Source: CAVRQM01 sp963822705
GTDB lineage: Bacteria; Pseudomonadota; Alphaproteobacteria; Acetobacterales; Acetobacteraceae
Reading direction: 5' to 3'
Length of the DNA: 64,000 nucleotides
Assembly: GCA_963822705.1 (NCBI GenBank)
Contig: CAWGIX010000006.1
Location: 186,001 to 250,000, forward strand
Position 1 is the first letter of the stretch. Each line of letters opens with the position of its first letter. The notes below the pieces were generated by a model. The model worked only from the letters and a program-made list of their open reading frames with translations, did no database searches and was not told the origin of the DNA. Of the stretch, positions 46,689-56,495 are shown in pieces. A program made the translations under genes and the position numbers.

Positions 46689-46907
46689 GCACCGCGCAGT
46701 CGGCCCAGTAGCATCCGGTGTCTCAAAGCGATACACTGCCAGATCATGAGGGTTGCCCATGACGACCATGATCGCCGGGTCGTCCGGCTGGAGCGCATCG
46801 AGGGTCGGCTCACCGTGGTCCAATGGCAATGGCGTTGCTTATCGGCGGTATAGCCGCGCTTGTGCTGAAGGCTTTTGCTTGAGGCGCGTCATAAAGGGAG
46901 GAAACGA

Positions 46908-48017
46908 ATGAAACTCGGAGTGTGCGCGGCCTTGCTGGCCGGCGGCTTGATTTGGGCGGGAGCCGCCCAGGCCGCGGCAAAATGGGACGGGTCGGACGAC
47001 CTGCCGACCAATCCGCTGCCGTGCGACGGCGGCGCGGGAACGACGGCGTCGAAACCCTATGACGGCGGCCAGCCCGTGAATGCGCCGGACAAGGCCGGCA
47101 AGCCGATCACCTTGGTGGACGTGCCGAAACTGATCGGCATCGGCTATTTCAACGCCACCAGCAAAGGCATGCAGGACGCAGCCAAGGAACTGGGCAACGT
47201 CAAGGTCACCACGGATGGGCCGACCGCGGCGCAGATCGACCAGCAGATCACCTTCATCGACAACTACATCACCCGCGGCGTGGACGGCATCCTGTTCGCC
47301 GCCAACGATCCGGTGGCGATCGCGCCGGTGCTGAAGAAGGCGCTGAGCAAGGGCATTCACGTCATCGGCTACGATGCCAACAGCACCCCGGATGCGCGCG
47401 AGTGGTTCGTCAATCAGGCCGAGTTCAACGGCATCGGCAAGGCGATGATCGACGCGATGGCCAAGGAGATCGGTGAGGACGGCAGTTTCGGCATCGTCAC
47501 CAGCACGTTCACCACCCCGAACCAGGCGCGCTGGATTTCCGAAATGAGCGCCTATGCGGCGAAATGCCATCCGAAACTGAAATGGCTGGAGACGGTGGAG
47601 GCGCAGGAGGACAACAATCTGTCGTTCAACCAGGCGTCGGCGCTGATCAACAAGTATGGCGATCAGCTCAAAGGCCTGTTCGGCATGACCTCGGTGGCGA
47701 CCCCCGCCTCGGCCGAGGCGGTGAAGCAAGCTGGGTTGTGCGGAAAAGTGGCAGTGGTGGGCCTGGCCACGCCGAACGCCATGCGGCCGTATGTGACGAG
47801 CGGCTGCGTTAAATCGGTGGTGCTGTGGAACCCGGTCGATCTGGGCTACGCCGCGGTCTATGCGATGCGCGCGGTGGTGGACGGCAAGCTGAAGCCGGGG
47901 AGCACGGAGCTGCAAGCCGGGCATCTGGGGGCGCTGAAAGTGGTGAACGGCAGCGAGCTTTTGCTGGGGCCGCCGTTCATTTTCACCAAGGACAACATGG
48001 CGCAGTTCAATTTCTGA
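46908..48017 (+). CDS. Sugar-binding protein of the RbsA/RbsC-class transporter
   Basis: Periplasmic binding protein of 369 residues. ATG 46908 follows GGGAGGAAACGA. The signal is KLGVCAALLAGGLIWAGAAQ, then AAAKW. The N-terminal mature region is unusual, with ~50 residues rich in Gly/Asp/Pro including CDGGAGTTASKPYDGG before the first strand. The core has GIGYFNATSKGMQDAAKELG, FIDNYITRGVDGILFAANDP, HVIGYDANSTPDAREWFVNQ, and LWNPVDLGYAAVYAMRAVVD, which resembles autoinducer-2/rhamnose binding proteins. Extra cysteines (AAKCHPKLKW, AGLCGKV, SGCVKS) may form disulphides. The ligand is not known. Confidence 0.9.
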   Translation: MKLGVCAALLAGGLIWAGAAQAAAKWDGSDDLPTNPLPCDGGAGTTASKPYDGGQPVNAPDKAGKPITLVDVPKLIGIGYFNATSKGMQDAAKELGNVKVTTDGPTAAQIDQQITFIDNYITRGVDGILFAANDPVAIAPVLKKALSKGIHVIGYDANSTPDAREWFVNQAEFNGIGKAMIDAMAKEIGEDGSFGIVTSTFTTPNQARWISEMSAYAAKCHPKLKWLETVEAQEDNNLSFNQASALINKYGDQLKGLFGMTSVATPASAEAVKQAGLCGKVAVVGLATPNAMRPYVTSGCVKSVVLWNPVDLGYAAVYAMRAVVDGKLKPGSTELQAGHLGALKVVNGSELLLGPPFIFTKDNMAQFNF

Positions 48018-48052
48018 TTCGATACTCAACTTAAGACTACCTGGCCGGACCA

Positions 48053-48080
48053 GGGGCGCTCTGTTCGCTGTGAGCGCCCC
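48053..48080. terminator. Hairpin between two convergent transporter operons
   Basis: GGGGCGCTC (48053-48061), 10-base loop, GAGCGCCCC (48072-48080): a perfect 9-bp stem, 35 bases after one binding-protein gene and 20 bases before the end of the other. It lacks a T run on either side but is well placed as a shared bidirectional terminator. Confidence 0.65.
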
Positions 48081-48100
48081 GCCCCGATCCGCAGACCCGC

Positions 48101-49105
48101 TCAGAACTTGAACTCGGCCACGTTCTGCGGCGTCACGATGACGGCCGGCCCCAACACTACCTCACCGTCGGCGCCCACCGTGTAGCTCCCGAGCCGGCCG
48201 GCATCGAATTTGTCGCCCTGCTTGCCGGAAATCTTGCACGCCGCCAACGCCTGCGCCGCGTAGTAGGTCAGGTACCCGAGGTCCTTCACGTTCCACCAGA
48301 TGTCCTGCACCGCGCCGGACTCGATGTATTTGCGAATCAGCGTCGCCGGCGCCAGCCCGGTCAGTTTTATGCGCCCCAGCATGCCGGCCTGGTCGAGCGC
48401 GCGGGCGGCGGCGGGCAGGCCGATGCCGGCGGGGACGATGATCCCCTTCAGGTTCGGAAACGCCTGCACCAGTCCCAGCGCCTGCTGCTGGTTCACCTGC
48501 TCGCTCTCCTCGCCATAGGCGACTTGCACCAGATGCAAGCCTTTCAGCGCCGGATCGGACGCAAGCCGCGCCTTCATGGAGGCGATCCAGGAGTTCTGGT
48601 TGGTCGCCGTCGGCGTCGACGACAAAATCGCGAAATCGCCGGAATTGTTCAGCATCTGAGCCATGCTGGTCAGCATCATTTCGGCCAGACTGTCGCTTTT
48701 TGCCTGGTTGATGAACAGGCTGCGCGCCGATTTCGCCACGTCGGAGTCGTAACCAATAACGCGCACGCCCTGGCCCGCGGCACGCTTCAAGGCGGGTGCG
48801 ACCGCATTGGCATCGTTGCCGGCGATGGCGATGACGCCCACCTGCTCGGAGACGAGATTGTTAATGAACGGAATCTGCGCCTCGGCCGTGGCCTGGCTGG
48901 GCGCTTCCTGCACCACCTTGCCGCCGATCTGCTGGGCTGCTTCCTCCGCGCCTGTGCGCGCGACCTGGAAATAGGGGTCGGTGTCCAGTTTCGGCAAGAA
49001 CCCGACCGTCACCGGCTGTTTCGCGCACTCCTGGGCGTGTGCCACCGTGCCGCACACACTGAGCAGTGCAACGGCCGCGCACCAAAGCGGCTTTGCGTAT
49101 TTCAT
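48101..49105 (-). CDS. RhaS-type sugar-binding protein
   Basis: Periplasmic binding protein of 334 residues, similar in pattern to rhamnose-binding RhaS of rhizobia. It has a Sec signal (LWCAAVALLSVCGTVAHA), VTVGFLPKLDTDPYFQVART, FINNLVSEQVGVIAIAGNDA, VRVIGYDSDVAKSARSLFIN, LSSTPTATNQNSWIASMKAR, GIIVPAGIGLPAAARALDQA and DIWWNVKDLGYLTYYAAQAL. GGGAGGAGACGAT precedes the ATG. It is last in the operon after an ATPase-permease fusion and a second permease. No rhamnose catabolic genes are in the window, so the ligand assignment is family-level only. Confidence 0.87.
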   Translation of the reverse strand: MKYAKPLWCAAVALLSVCGTVAHAQECAKQPVTVGFLPKLDTDPYFQVARTGAEEAAQQIGGKVVQEAPSQATAEAQIPFINNLVSEQVGVIAIAGNDANAVAPALKRAAGQGVRVIGYDSDVAKSARSLFINQAKSDSLAEMMLTSMAQMLNNSGDFAILSSTPTATNQNSWIASMKARLASDPALKGLHLVQVAYGEESEQVNQQQALGLVQAFPNLKGIIVPAGIGLPAAARALDQAGMLGRIKLTGLAPATLIRKYIESGAVQDIWWNVKDLGYLTYYAAQALAACKISGKQGDKFDAGRLGSYTVGADGEVVLGPAVIVTPQNVAEFKF

Positions 49106-50117
49106 ATCGTCTCCTCCCGTTTGTTGATTTCTCTTGCAGGTACCCGCTCGGCACGCGCCGCTGCAACCGGCCCAGTATCGCCTGGGTCAGATTGCCGAGC
49201 AGCAGCGCGCCGATCAACAGCAGCCCGATGACGGTGCCCTGGGCATCGCCGCCGATGCGGCTGAGCCCCAGCACGTTGCGCAGCACGGCCATCAGCGTCA
49301 ATGCCCACAGCACGCCGGTCATGCTGCCGCGACCGCCGAACACGCTGACCCCGCCCAGCAGGGCCGCGGTGATCACGTCCAGCTCCATGCCGACCGCGTT
49401 GTCCGCCCGCGCATTGGACAGCCGCGCGGTGAACACTATGCCGGCAATGGCGCACACCACACCCGAGGTGACGAACAGCGCCAGCCGCAGCCGCTGGACC
49501 CGGATGCCGGAGTAGAGCGCCGTCGCCGGATTGCCGCCCAAGGCGTAGATGCGCCGCCCGATCGGGGTGTGCTGGAGCAGAATCGTGAAGGCCGGGGCGA
49601 GCACCAGGAACGGCGCCAGAGTCCAGGGAACCGGCGTGCCGGGGATGTTGTCGATGCCGAAGTTGGTGAGAGCGTCGGGCAAGACGTTGACGGAGCCGCT
49701 TCCCAGCAGGACGTAGCCGATGCCCCGGAACAGGGCGAGCGTGCCCAGCGTCACCACCAGCGACGGAAGTCCCAAAGCGGTCACCAGTGTGCCGTTCAGC
49801 AGCCCGGCCACGGCGCCCACGCCGAGCACCGCTGCGATCGACACGGCAAGCGGCCAACCGGCCTGCAGCAGCACGCCGAGAACCACGCTGGACAGTGCGA
49901 GCGTGCTCGCGACGGAAAGGTCGATCTCCCTGGCGACGATCAACAGCACCATCGGCAGAGTGAGCAAGGCCCGCTCGGAGACGCCGGCCGCGGCCTGGGA
50001 AATGTTGAACACCGTGGCGAAATGCGGCACGAAAATCACGGCATAGGCGACCAGTGCGGCGGTCGCCAGCGCCAGCCCACCGGTCCAGCCGAGGCGCGCG
50101 GCGATTGCCGCGATCAA
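49102..50117 (-). CDS. RbsC/RhaQ-class permease, probable frameshift at the 3' end
   Basis: Membrane subunit of about 338 residues. From TTG 50117, which overlaps the upstream stop (TTGA), it reads IAAIAARLGWTGGLALATAA, SERALLTLPMVLLIVAREID, LSVASTLALSSVVLGVLLQA, LPSLVVTLGTLALFRGIGYV, IGRRIYALGGNPATALYSGI, LDVITAALLGGVSVFGGRGS and LIGALLLGNLTQAILGRLQR. In that frame no stop occurs before the next gene has begun, and the frame would run ~240 bases into it. A switch near 49150-49170 to the frame ending ERVPAREINKREETI gives a TGA overlapping the binding-protein ATG, which is the likely true end. The span of 1016 bases is 3n+2. Confidence 0.8.
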
Positions 50118-52685
50118 GGTCGCGGCGCCGCGAATTGCGCCGCCCGGTTCGCGATCAGCGCGTCCGTCGCCACCGCGAGCAGGATCACCAAGCCGTAGAC
50201 CCCCTGCAACCACAGCGGATCGACGCGCACCAGGGTCAAGCCGTTGCGAACGACGAGCAGCGTGATCGCACCCAAGGCCACGCCCAGAATGGTGCCGGAG
50301 CCGCCGCGGATCGCCACCCCGCCCACGACCACGGACGCGATGACCGTCAGTTCGTACCCGGTCGCGACGCGGGCATCGACGGTGGCGTAGCGCGACGCCC
50401 ACAGCGCGCCGGCAAATCCTCCGAGCAACCCGGCGACCGCAAAGCTCATGAGCACACGGCGGCGCGCGGGGATGCCGAGCAGCGCCGCACCCTCCGGGTT
50501 GGAGCCGATGGCGAAAAGCTCGCGCGCCGCCGGCAGGCGATGCAGGCAGAATGCAACCGCCACCGCGACCGCCAGCGACATCAGCACGACCGCGGGAATG
50601 CCGGCGGGCCGGGCCGCCGTGAACGCAAGCCATGCCTGCGGCACCTGGTCGGCGCTGATCTGGTGCCCGGCGGCGCCGAGGCTGACCAGCCCGCGAAACA
50701 CCGAGAGCGTGCCGAGCGTCACCACGATCGCCGGCACCCGGCCGACGGTCACCACGGCTCCGTTCAGCAGCCCGCAGAAAAGCCCGGCGGCGCAGGCGAC
50801 GAGCACGCCGCCCGCGACGCCCAGCCCGGGATCCGCGTGCATCACGCTGGCCGCGGCATAGGCGGACAGGCCGATGACGGAGGCCACGGACAAATCGATG
50901 TTGCGGGTGACCAGCACGATGGTTTGCGCCACCGCGACCAGCAGCAGCAGCGCCGCGTCGATGGCGATCGCATCCAGATTTTCGGCGCCCAGCATGCGCG
51001 GGTTGAGGGCGGCGATCGGCAAGGCGAACAGAACGATGGCGCCGACCAGGCCGAGTTCGCGGTGCGCGAGCAGGCGCCGCAGCGGGCTTTTTTGGGTACT
51101 TTCGGCGGGCGCGGCGGCGCTGTCCGCGTGGCCCGGGCCGGCGGAGGCAAAACCTGTCGCCGCTGCGATGATGCGCTCCTGCGTCGCCTCCGCGGCGGCC
51201 ATGGTGGCGGCGATCCGGCCTTCGCGCAGCACCACGATGCGGTCGCACATGCCCAGAAGTTCGGGCAGCTCCGAGGAAATCAGCAGGATTGCCAAGCCCT
51301 CGCGCGCGAGGTCGGCGATCATGGCGTGGACCTCGGCCTTGGTCTGCACGTCCACGCCCTGCGTCGGCTCGTCAAGGATCAGCACGCGCGGGTGCGTGGC
51401 CAGCCATTTCGCGAGCACGACTTTCTGCTGGTTGCCGCCGGACAAGGTGACGACGGTCTGGTCCCAGCCGCGAAACCGCAGGCGCAGGCGGTCGAGCGGA
51501 GGTTTTGCCAGCTCCATTTCCCGCGACCGCCGCACCAGCCCCCAGGAACTGGCCTCGCCGATCACGGTCAGCGTGGCATTCACCAGCACGCTGAAATCCA
51601 TCACCAAACTTTGGCCGAGCCGGTCTTCCGACACATACGCGATGCCTTTTCGCATCGCCTCGGCGGGGGTGCCGGCGGCCAGCGTCCGGCCGTCGAGGCG
51701 GATTTCCCCGCCGGTTGCCTGGTCGACGCCGAACAGGACGCGGGCGACCTCGGTGCGCCCGCTGCCGACAAGTCCGCCAAGCCCCACGATCTCGCCCGCC
51801 CGCAACGCAAACGACACGTCGGCGAAAGCGCCTTGCGCGGGACAGCGCGACCGCTTCCAGCACGACCTCGCCGGCCTGGTGCGTGCGCGCCGGGTACAGG
51901 GCGGAGAGGGGCCGGCCCACCATCATGGCGATGGCGCGCTCGCGCGGCAGCTCCGCAGCCGGCTCCACGCCGATCAACCTGCCGTCGCGCAGCACGGCGA
52001 TACGGTCGGCCAGCCGAAAGATTTCCTCCATCCGGTGGCCCACGAACAGGATCGCCACCCCGCGCGCCCGCAGCCGCGCCGCCACGCCGAACAGGCGCTC
52101 GACCTCGCGGCTGGAGAGCGCCGCGGTCGGCTCGTCCATGATCAGCACGCGCGCCTCGGCCGAGAGCGCGCGGGCGATTTCCACCAATTGCTGCTCGGCC
52201 GTGCGCAGCAGTTTCAGCGGCGTTTCGGGCGGGCGGTCCAGACCCACGGAGGCCAGCAGGCCGCGCGCATCGCGGCGCATGGCGGCATGATCGAGCAGGC
52301 CCGCGGCGGTGGTCGGCGCGCGGCCAAGATAGAGGTTTTCGTAGATCGGCAGGTCGGGAAACAGGCCCGGATGCTGGTGCATCACCGCAATGCCGCGGCG
52401 CCGTGCGTCCTGCGGGGACGAGAGGACGACCGGCTCTCCGGCCACGGTCACGCACCCGGCGTCGGGCCGGTACACGCCGGCCAGCAGCTTGACGGCGGTG
52501 CTTTTCCCGGCGCCGTTCTCGCCCAGCAGGGCCAGCACTTCGCCGGGCAGCAGGTCGAACGTGGCGTCGTGCAGCGCCACCACGCCGCCGAATGATTTGG
52601 AGGCACCTCGCAAGCCGGCCGCGGCGTGCAGCCGGCTCTCGGCAACGCGCCCGCTGTCGGCCACTGCCGCAGCACCGTCGACCAT
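50114..52685 (-). CDS. Fused RbsA-class ATPase and RbsC-class permease, one frameshift
   Basis: Protein of about 856 residues joining three units. ABC domain 1 has LLGENGAGKSTAVKLLAGVY, EQQLVEIARALSAEARVLIM and MDEPTAALSSREVERLF. ABC domain 2 has GLGGLVGSGRTEVARVLFGV, YVSEDRLGQSLVMDF, LSGGNQQKVVLAKWLATHP and LILDEPTQGVDVQTKAEVH. A permease starts near ~residue 530: LLLLVAVAQTIVLVTRNIDL, NIDLSVASVIGLSAYAAA, VPAIVVTLGTLSVFRGLVSL and ELTVIASVVVGGVAIRGGSG. In rhizobial RhaSTPQ the ATPase and permease are separate. The permease frame is continuous with ABC domain 2, so the fusion is real. The frame change near 51835 lies between ABC domains 1 and 2; the span of 2572 bases is 3n+1. GGGAGGAACG precedes ATG 52685. 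Confidence 0.87.
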
Positions 52686-52759
52686 CGTTCCTCCCGGCTA
52701 TGCTCGCAGTCGCAGTGCGACCTTGCTGGCCGGAGCGGCAGCGGGCAAGAGCGGAGCGG

Positions 52760-53113
52760 CTAAGGTCCCTGCCGCAGCGGCAGCTGCGTGATGGCCCGGC
52801 GCAACCACCACAGCCCCTCGCGCACGCGCCCCTGGGCGCAGAGTTTCGAGCCCCGGAGAGCCAGATCGTGCGCCTCGGCATGCGGTTCCGGGGCAGCGGT
52901 CTCCAGCGCGTCGAAGCGGATCGCCAGATGATTGCACCATGCCTTGGTGTCGGTCGTGACCACCACCCCAGGGTCATCCGGGGCCGCCGTACTCGGCAAA
53001 GTGGTCAAGGGTGTGGCCGCGATTGGCGGCCCGCCGGGTACTTGAGCAGGGGCTGCTTCCGAGACGGCCAGCACGAAGCAGGCGAGCACAACGGTTCGGG
53101 CCGGCGCATCCAT
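52760..53113 (-). CDS. Periplasmic hypothetical protein linked to the two-component system
   Basis: Protein of 117 residues with a signal-like N-terminus (ARTVVLACFVLAVSEAAPAQ), a Pro/Thr-rich stretch, and a helical C-terminal part with WCNHLAIRFDALETAA and HDLALRGSKLCAQGRVREGL followed by WWLRRAI. Two cysteines in the mature part could pair. The start overlaps the kinase stop (TAATG), so it is cotranscribed as the last gene of the protease-regulator-kinase operon. It may modulate the sensor or be a target; the function is unknown. Confidence 0.75.
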   Translation of the reverse strand: MDAPARTVVLACFVLAVSEAAPAQVPGGPPIAATPLTTLPSTAAPDDPGVVVTTDTKAWCNHLAIRFDALETAAPEPHAEAHDLALRGSKLCAQGRVREGLWWLRRAITQLPLRQGP

Positions 53114-54540
53114 TACGAGGAGAATGGCACGAGACGCTTCGCTCCTGCCTGTGTCTCGGATGAAGACTGCTTCATGAGCGGTGCCGGGATCGGTGCCGGC
53201 GCGGGCGGAAGGATCAGCACGGCACGTAGTCCCGGCGCGTTGTCGTCAAGGCGCAGCGTCCCGCCGTGCAGGGTCGCCACCGCCTGGACCAGGGCGAGCC
53301 CCAGCCCATAACCGGGTGTGCTGCGGGCGCTTTCGCCGCGAAAGAAGCGTTCGGCCGCGTGCGCGCGGTCCGGCTCCGGAATGCCCGGCCCGTGATCGGC
53401 GATCAGGATGCGGATACCGGCGGGCTCGGCCGCAGCCTCCAGGCGGATCGTGCCGCCGTCGGGCGAGAATTTCAGCGCGTTGTCGAGCAGGTTTGCGACC
53501 GCCTGTTGGATCATGTCCCGATCGCCGAAACAGGGCAGGGCGGATGGTATGCCGCGCTCCAGCACTTGCCCGCGTTCCTCCGCTGCGGCTTCGTACAACT
53601 CGGTCAGATCGAGCAGCAGCGGTGCCAGGTCGAGCGGCGCAAACGCGGAACGGCGCGCCCCGCTCTCGATCTCCGAAATGCGCAGCAAGGCGTGGAACAC
53701 GCGCACGACTCCGTCCAGGTCGGCGATCGCCCGCTCGATGGCGGCGCGCAGCTCGGCTTCGCTCGCATCCGGACGCGCCGCGTCCTCCAGCCGCATCCGC
53801 GCGCGCGCGATCGGGGTGCGCAGATCGTGCGCGATGGCGTTGGAGACGTGGCGCACGCCGTCCATCAATCGGCTGATGCGATCCAGCATGTCGTTGATCG
53901 TCTCGGCCAAAGCGTCCAGTTCGTCGCTGCTCCCATTGCGGGGCACGCGTCGTCCCAAGTCGCCGGCACCGATTGCCGCGGCGGTCGCGGATACATCTGC
54001 CAATGTCCTGCGAAACAGGCTGCGCACCATCAGCGCGCCCGCAACCGCCAACACCACCACGATCAACGCGCCCCACAACAGCGCGCCGGTGAGCAGACGG
54101 GCTACCTGGTCGGCAACCGCGATATCGCGACCGACCAGCAGCCGGAAACCCCCGGGTAATATGTATTGGCGCACCCGCGCGCGCACCTTTGCGCCGGCCC
54201 GGTCTATTTGTAACGAGAACAGGTCAACATCGGGGCCGATCCCGCGCGGCCAGTGCTCCAGGTTCCCGGCCAAGCCTTTCAGAAAAGGATCGGTCAGCAG
54301 GTACAGCGCGTCGTCGCTCAGATTCTGCATCATCCGCTGCTCGATCGTATCCTCCAGGTTGGGGATGCCACCTTCATCATAGCGCTCGAGCAGGCCCTGG
54401 AAATCGGCCGCGATGGCTGCGTCCGTCTGCCGCTGCAACAGTCCCGCGGTGGACCACCACAGGAATATCGCCAGCGCTACGGCCGACAGTCCGAAAAGCC
54501 CCGCGTACACGACTCCGAACCGGAAGGCGGCCGAGCGCAT
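53113..54540 (-). CDS. Sensor histidine kinase
   Basis: Membrane kinase of 475 residues. TM1 is FGVVYAGLFGLSAVALAIFL and TM2 is ALLWGALIVVVLAVAGALMV, with a ~130-residue periplasmic sensor between them. HAMP follows (RRTLADVSATAAAIGAGDLG), then the phospho-acceptor His in HVSNAIAHDLRTPIARARMR and the ATPase domain with VANLLDNALKFSPDGG, IADHGPGIPEPD and GYGLGLALVQAVATLHGG. The long C-terminal tail is Pro/Ser-rich. I chose ATG 54540, 14 bases after the regulator stop. With the response regulator and HtrA upstream it forms an envelope-stress-like operon. Confidence 0.93.
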   Translation of the reverse strand: MRSAAFRFGVVYAGLFGLSAVALAIFLWWSTAGLLQRQTDAAIAADFQGLLERYDEGGIPNLEDTIEQRMMQNLSDDALYLLTDPFLKGLAGNLEHWPRGIGPDVDLFSLQIDRAGAKVRARVRQYILPGGFRLLVGRDIAVADQVARLLTGALLWGALIVVVLAVAGALMVRSLFRRTLADVSATAAAIGAGDLGRRVPRNGSSDELDALAETINDMLDRISRLMDGVRHVSNAIAHDLRTPIARARMRLEDAARPDASEAELRAAIERAIADLDGVVRVFHALLRISEIESGARRSAFAPLDLAPLLLDLTELYEAAAEERGQVLERGIPSALPCFGDRDMIQQAVANLLDNALKFSPDGGTIRLEAAAEPAGIRILIADHGPGIPEPDRAHAAERFFRGESARSTPGYGLGLALVQAVATLHGGTLRLDDNAPGLRAVLILPPAPAPIPAPLMKQSSSETQAGAKRLVPFSS

Positions 54541-54554
54541 CGGCGTCGGGTGCC

Positions 54555-55235
54555 TCAGCTCTCCGCCCGCAGCATGTAGCCGGCGTTGCGCACGGTGTGG
54601 ATCAGCGGCGAGGGGAACGGCTTGTCGATCTTCTGCCGCAGCCGCGATACGTGCACGTCGATCACGTTGGTCTGCGGATCGAAATGGTAATCCCACACGC
54701 CTTCCAGCAGCATGGTGCGGGTGACCACCTGGCCCGCGTGACGCATCAGATATTCGAGCAGCCGGAATTCGCGGGGCTGCAAGTCGATTTTTTGGCCGGC
54801 GCGCTTTACGCCGCGCGAGAGCAGGTCGAGTTCCAGATCGCCGGTCACCAGCTTCGTGACCGGGCCATCGCTCTTGCCGCGCCGGGTCAGCGCTTCTACG
54901 CGGGCCAGCAATTCGGCGAACGCAAACGGCTTTGTCAGATAGTCATCGCCCCCCGCCTGCAGCCCGCGCACGCGGTCGTCCACCTGCGCCAGCGCCGAGA
55001 GGAACAGCACCGGGGTGGTATTGTGCTGACCTCGCAACGTTTCCAGCAGGCGCAGCCCGTCGATGCCGCCCGGCAGCATGCGGTCGAGCACGATGGCATC
55101 AAAATTCTCGCTTGCCGCCATGAACAGCCCGTCGCGGCCATTGGCTGCATGCTCGACGACGTGACCGGCCTCCTTCAGTCCCTTGACCACAAAGCCGGCC
55201 ACGTCCTTGTCGTCCTCTACCACCAGGATACGCAT
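54555..55235 (-). CDS. OmpR-family response regulator
   Basis: Regulator of 226 residues. The receiver has VVEDDKDVAGFVVKGLKEAG, phospho-Asp in AIVLDRMLPGGIDGL and Lys in GGDDYLTKPFAFAELLARVE. The C-terminal winged helix has DLQPREFRLLEYLMRHAGQV, VTRTMLLEGVWDYHFDPQTN and VIDVHVSRLRQKID, a pattern seen in CopR/CzcR-type regulators. It lies 8 bases after htrA and 14 before the kinase gene, hence an operon. The signal is probably envelope stress, given the protease partner, but is not proven. Confidence 0.94.
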   Translation of the reverse strand: MRILVVEDDKDVAGFVVKGLKEAGHVVEHAANGRDGLFMAASENFDAIVLDRMLPGGIDGLRLLETLRGQHNTTPVLFLSALAQVDDRVRGLQAGGDDYLTKPFAFAELLARVEALTRRGKSDGPVTKLVTGDLELDLLSRGVKRAGQKIDLQPREFRLLEYLMRHAGQVVTRTMLLEGVWDYHFDPQTNVIDVHVSRLRQKIDKPFPSPLIHTVRNAGYMLRAES

Positions 55236-55243
55236 GACCGGGG

Positions 55244-56317
55244 CTAACCCTGGCCGTTCGGCCGGCGGCCGACGGCCACGGAAACTTCTACGTCGCGTCC
55301 GCCGCGTCGCAGGGTCAGACGAACGCTGCTGCCCGGCGGATGGTCGGCAATCGCCTTGATGAGCGCGTTGGCATTGTCGACCGGCCGGCCATCAACCGCG
55401 ATCACGATGTCGCCCGTCCGAATGCCGGAACGCGCCGCCGGGCCGCTGCGGTCGACCGAGTCAATGCCCACACCTTGGCCCGGAGTTGCGTCTTCATCGT
55501 CCTGATGGATGGAAACGCCGAGCCAGCCGCGCTCGACATAGCCGCGGCCGCGTAGGTCATTCACGACGCGGCTGACGATCTCCGAGGGAATGGCAAACCC
55601 GATGCCCACCGAGCCGCCGGAGGGCGAGACGATGGCGGTGTTCATGCCCACCACCTGGCCGTTCTCGTCGAACACCGGGCCGCCGGAATTGCCGGGATTG
55701 AGCGGGGCATCGATCTGGATGAAATCGTCGAAAGGTCCCTCGCCGATATTGCGGCCGCGTGCGGAAACGATGCCGGCCGTCACCGAGCCGCCGATATTGA
55801 ACGGGTTGCCGGCGGCCAGCACCCAGTCGCCGACCTCGAGCCCCCGGCTGTCGCCGAATGTCACCGCCGGCAGCGGTTTTGGCGAGGACACCCGGACCAG
55901 CGCCACGTCGGTCAGCGCGTCCACACCCATTACCCGGGCCGGCAGTTCGGTGCCGTCGGACAGGGTCACTACGATCTTATCGGCACCCTCGACCACATGG
56001 TTGTTGGTGACGATGTAGCCGGCCGGATCGATGATGAAGCCGGAGCCCGCACCCTGCACCTCCTGCTGGCGCCGGTTGCGCAAGGCGTTGCGGAACTGCC
56101 GCTGCAGCGCCGGAGGCAGGCCGGCCAGGGGATCGTCCGCGGCTTGCGGGGCCTCGGTTACGGCAATGTTGACCACGGCGGGCAGCACCCGCTGCACCAC
56201 CGGCGCAAAACTCTCAGGCCCGGACCGGGCGTGCGCCGGCGCGGTGCTGCACGCCCCAAGCGGTGCCGCCAGGAGCAGGGCGGCCAGCACTGAGCGGCAC
56301 AGATTGGCAGCGCGCAT
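55244..56317 (-). CDS. HtrA/DegP-type periplasmic serine protease
   Basis: Trypsin-like protease with one PDZ domain, 357 residues. The catalytic His is in GYIVTNNHVVEGADKIVVTL, Asp in GVDALTDVALVRVSSPKPLP, and Ser in DAPLNPGNSGGPVFDENGQV. The PDZ domain is near the C-terminus (GVGIDSVDRSGPAARSGIRT, GDIVIAVDGRPVDNANALIK). A lipobox-like segment (ALLLAAPLGACSTAPAHA) suggests a lipoprotein or a cleaved signal. I chose ATG 56317, five bases after GGAAGAG; ATG 56344 is possible. It degrades or refolds damaged envelope proteins. It heads an operon with a two-component system. Confidence 0.93.
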   Translation of the reverse strand: MRAANLCRSVLAALLLAAPLGACSTAPAHARSGPESFAPVVQRVLPAVVNIAVTEAPQAADDPLAGLPPALQRQFRNALRNRRQQEVQGAGSGFIIDPAGYIVTNNHVVEGADKIVVTLSDGTELPARVMGVDALTDVALVRVSSPKPLPAVTFGDSRGLEVGDWVLAAGNPFNIGGSVTAGIVSARGRNIGEGPFDDFIQIDAPLNPGNSGGPVFDENGQVVGMNTAIVSPSGGSVGIGFAIPSEIVSRVVNDLRGRGYVERGWLGVSIHQDDEDATPGQGVGIDSVDRSGPAARSGIRTGDIVIAVDGRPVDNANALIKAIADHPPGSSVRLTLRRGGRDVEVSVAVGRRPNGQG

Positions 56318-56495
56318 GGCACTCTTCCGACGGTTCGCTTCCATGACGCGCGAAATGGGCTTGCGACGCAACCGGAGCAAGATTTTGTCCGGTCCGGGTG
56401 CCGATCCCGGGCAAAGGCCGGACAGGGCCGCGGGTTGCGCGCCGCGGTGCCTCCGCACATCCTCGGAGCAACGACACGCTGGAGGCACGCCGGGA

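Noticed and set aside
48861..51248. Open frame of 795 codons over the rha-like operon read as one protein
   Set aside because: Only the middle (about 49150-50117) encodes a permease. The ends are out-of-frame readings of the fusion gene and of the binding-protein gene.
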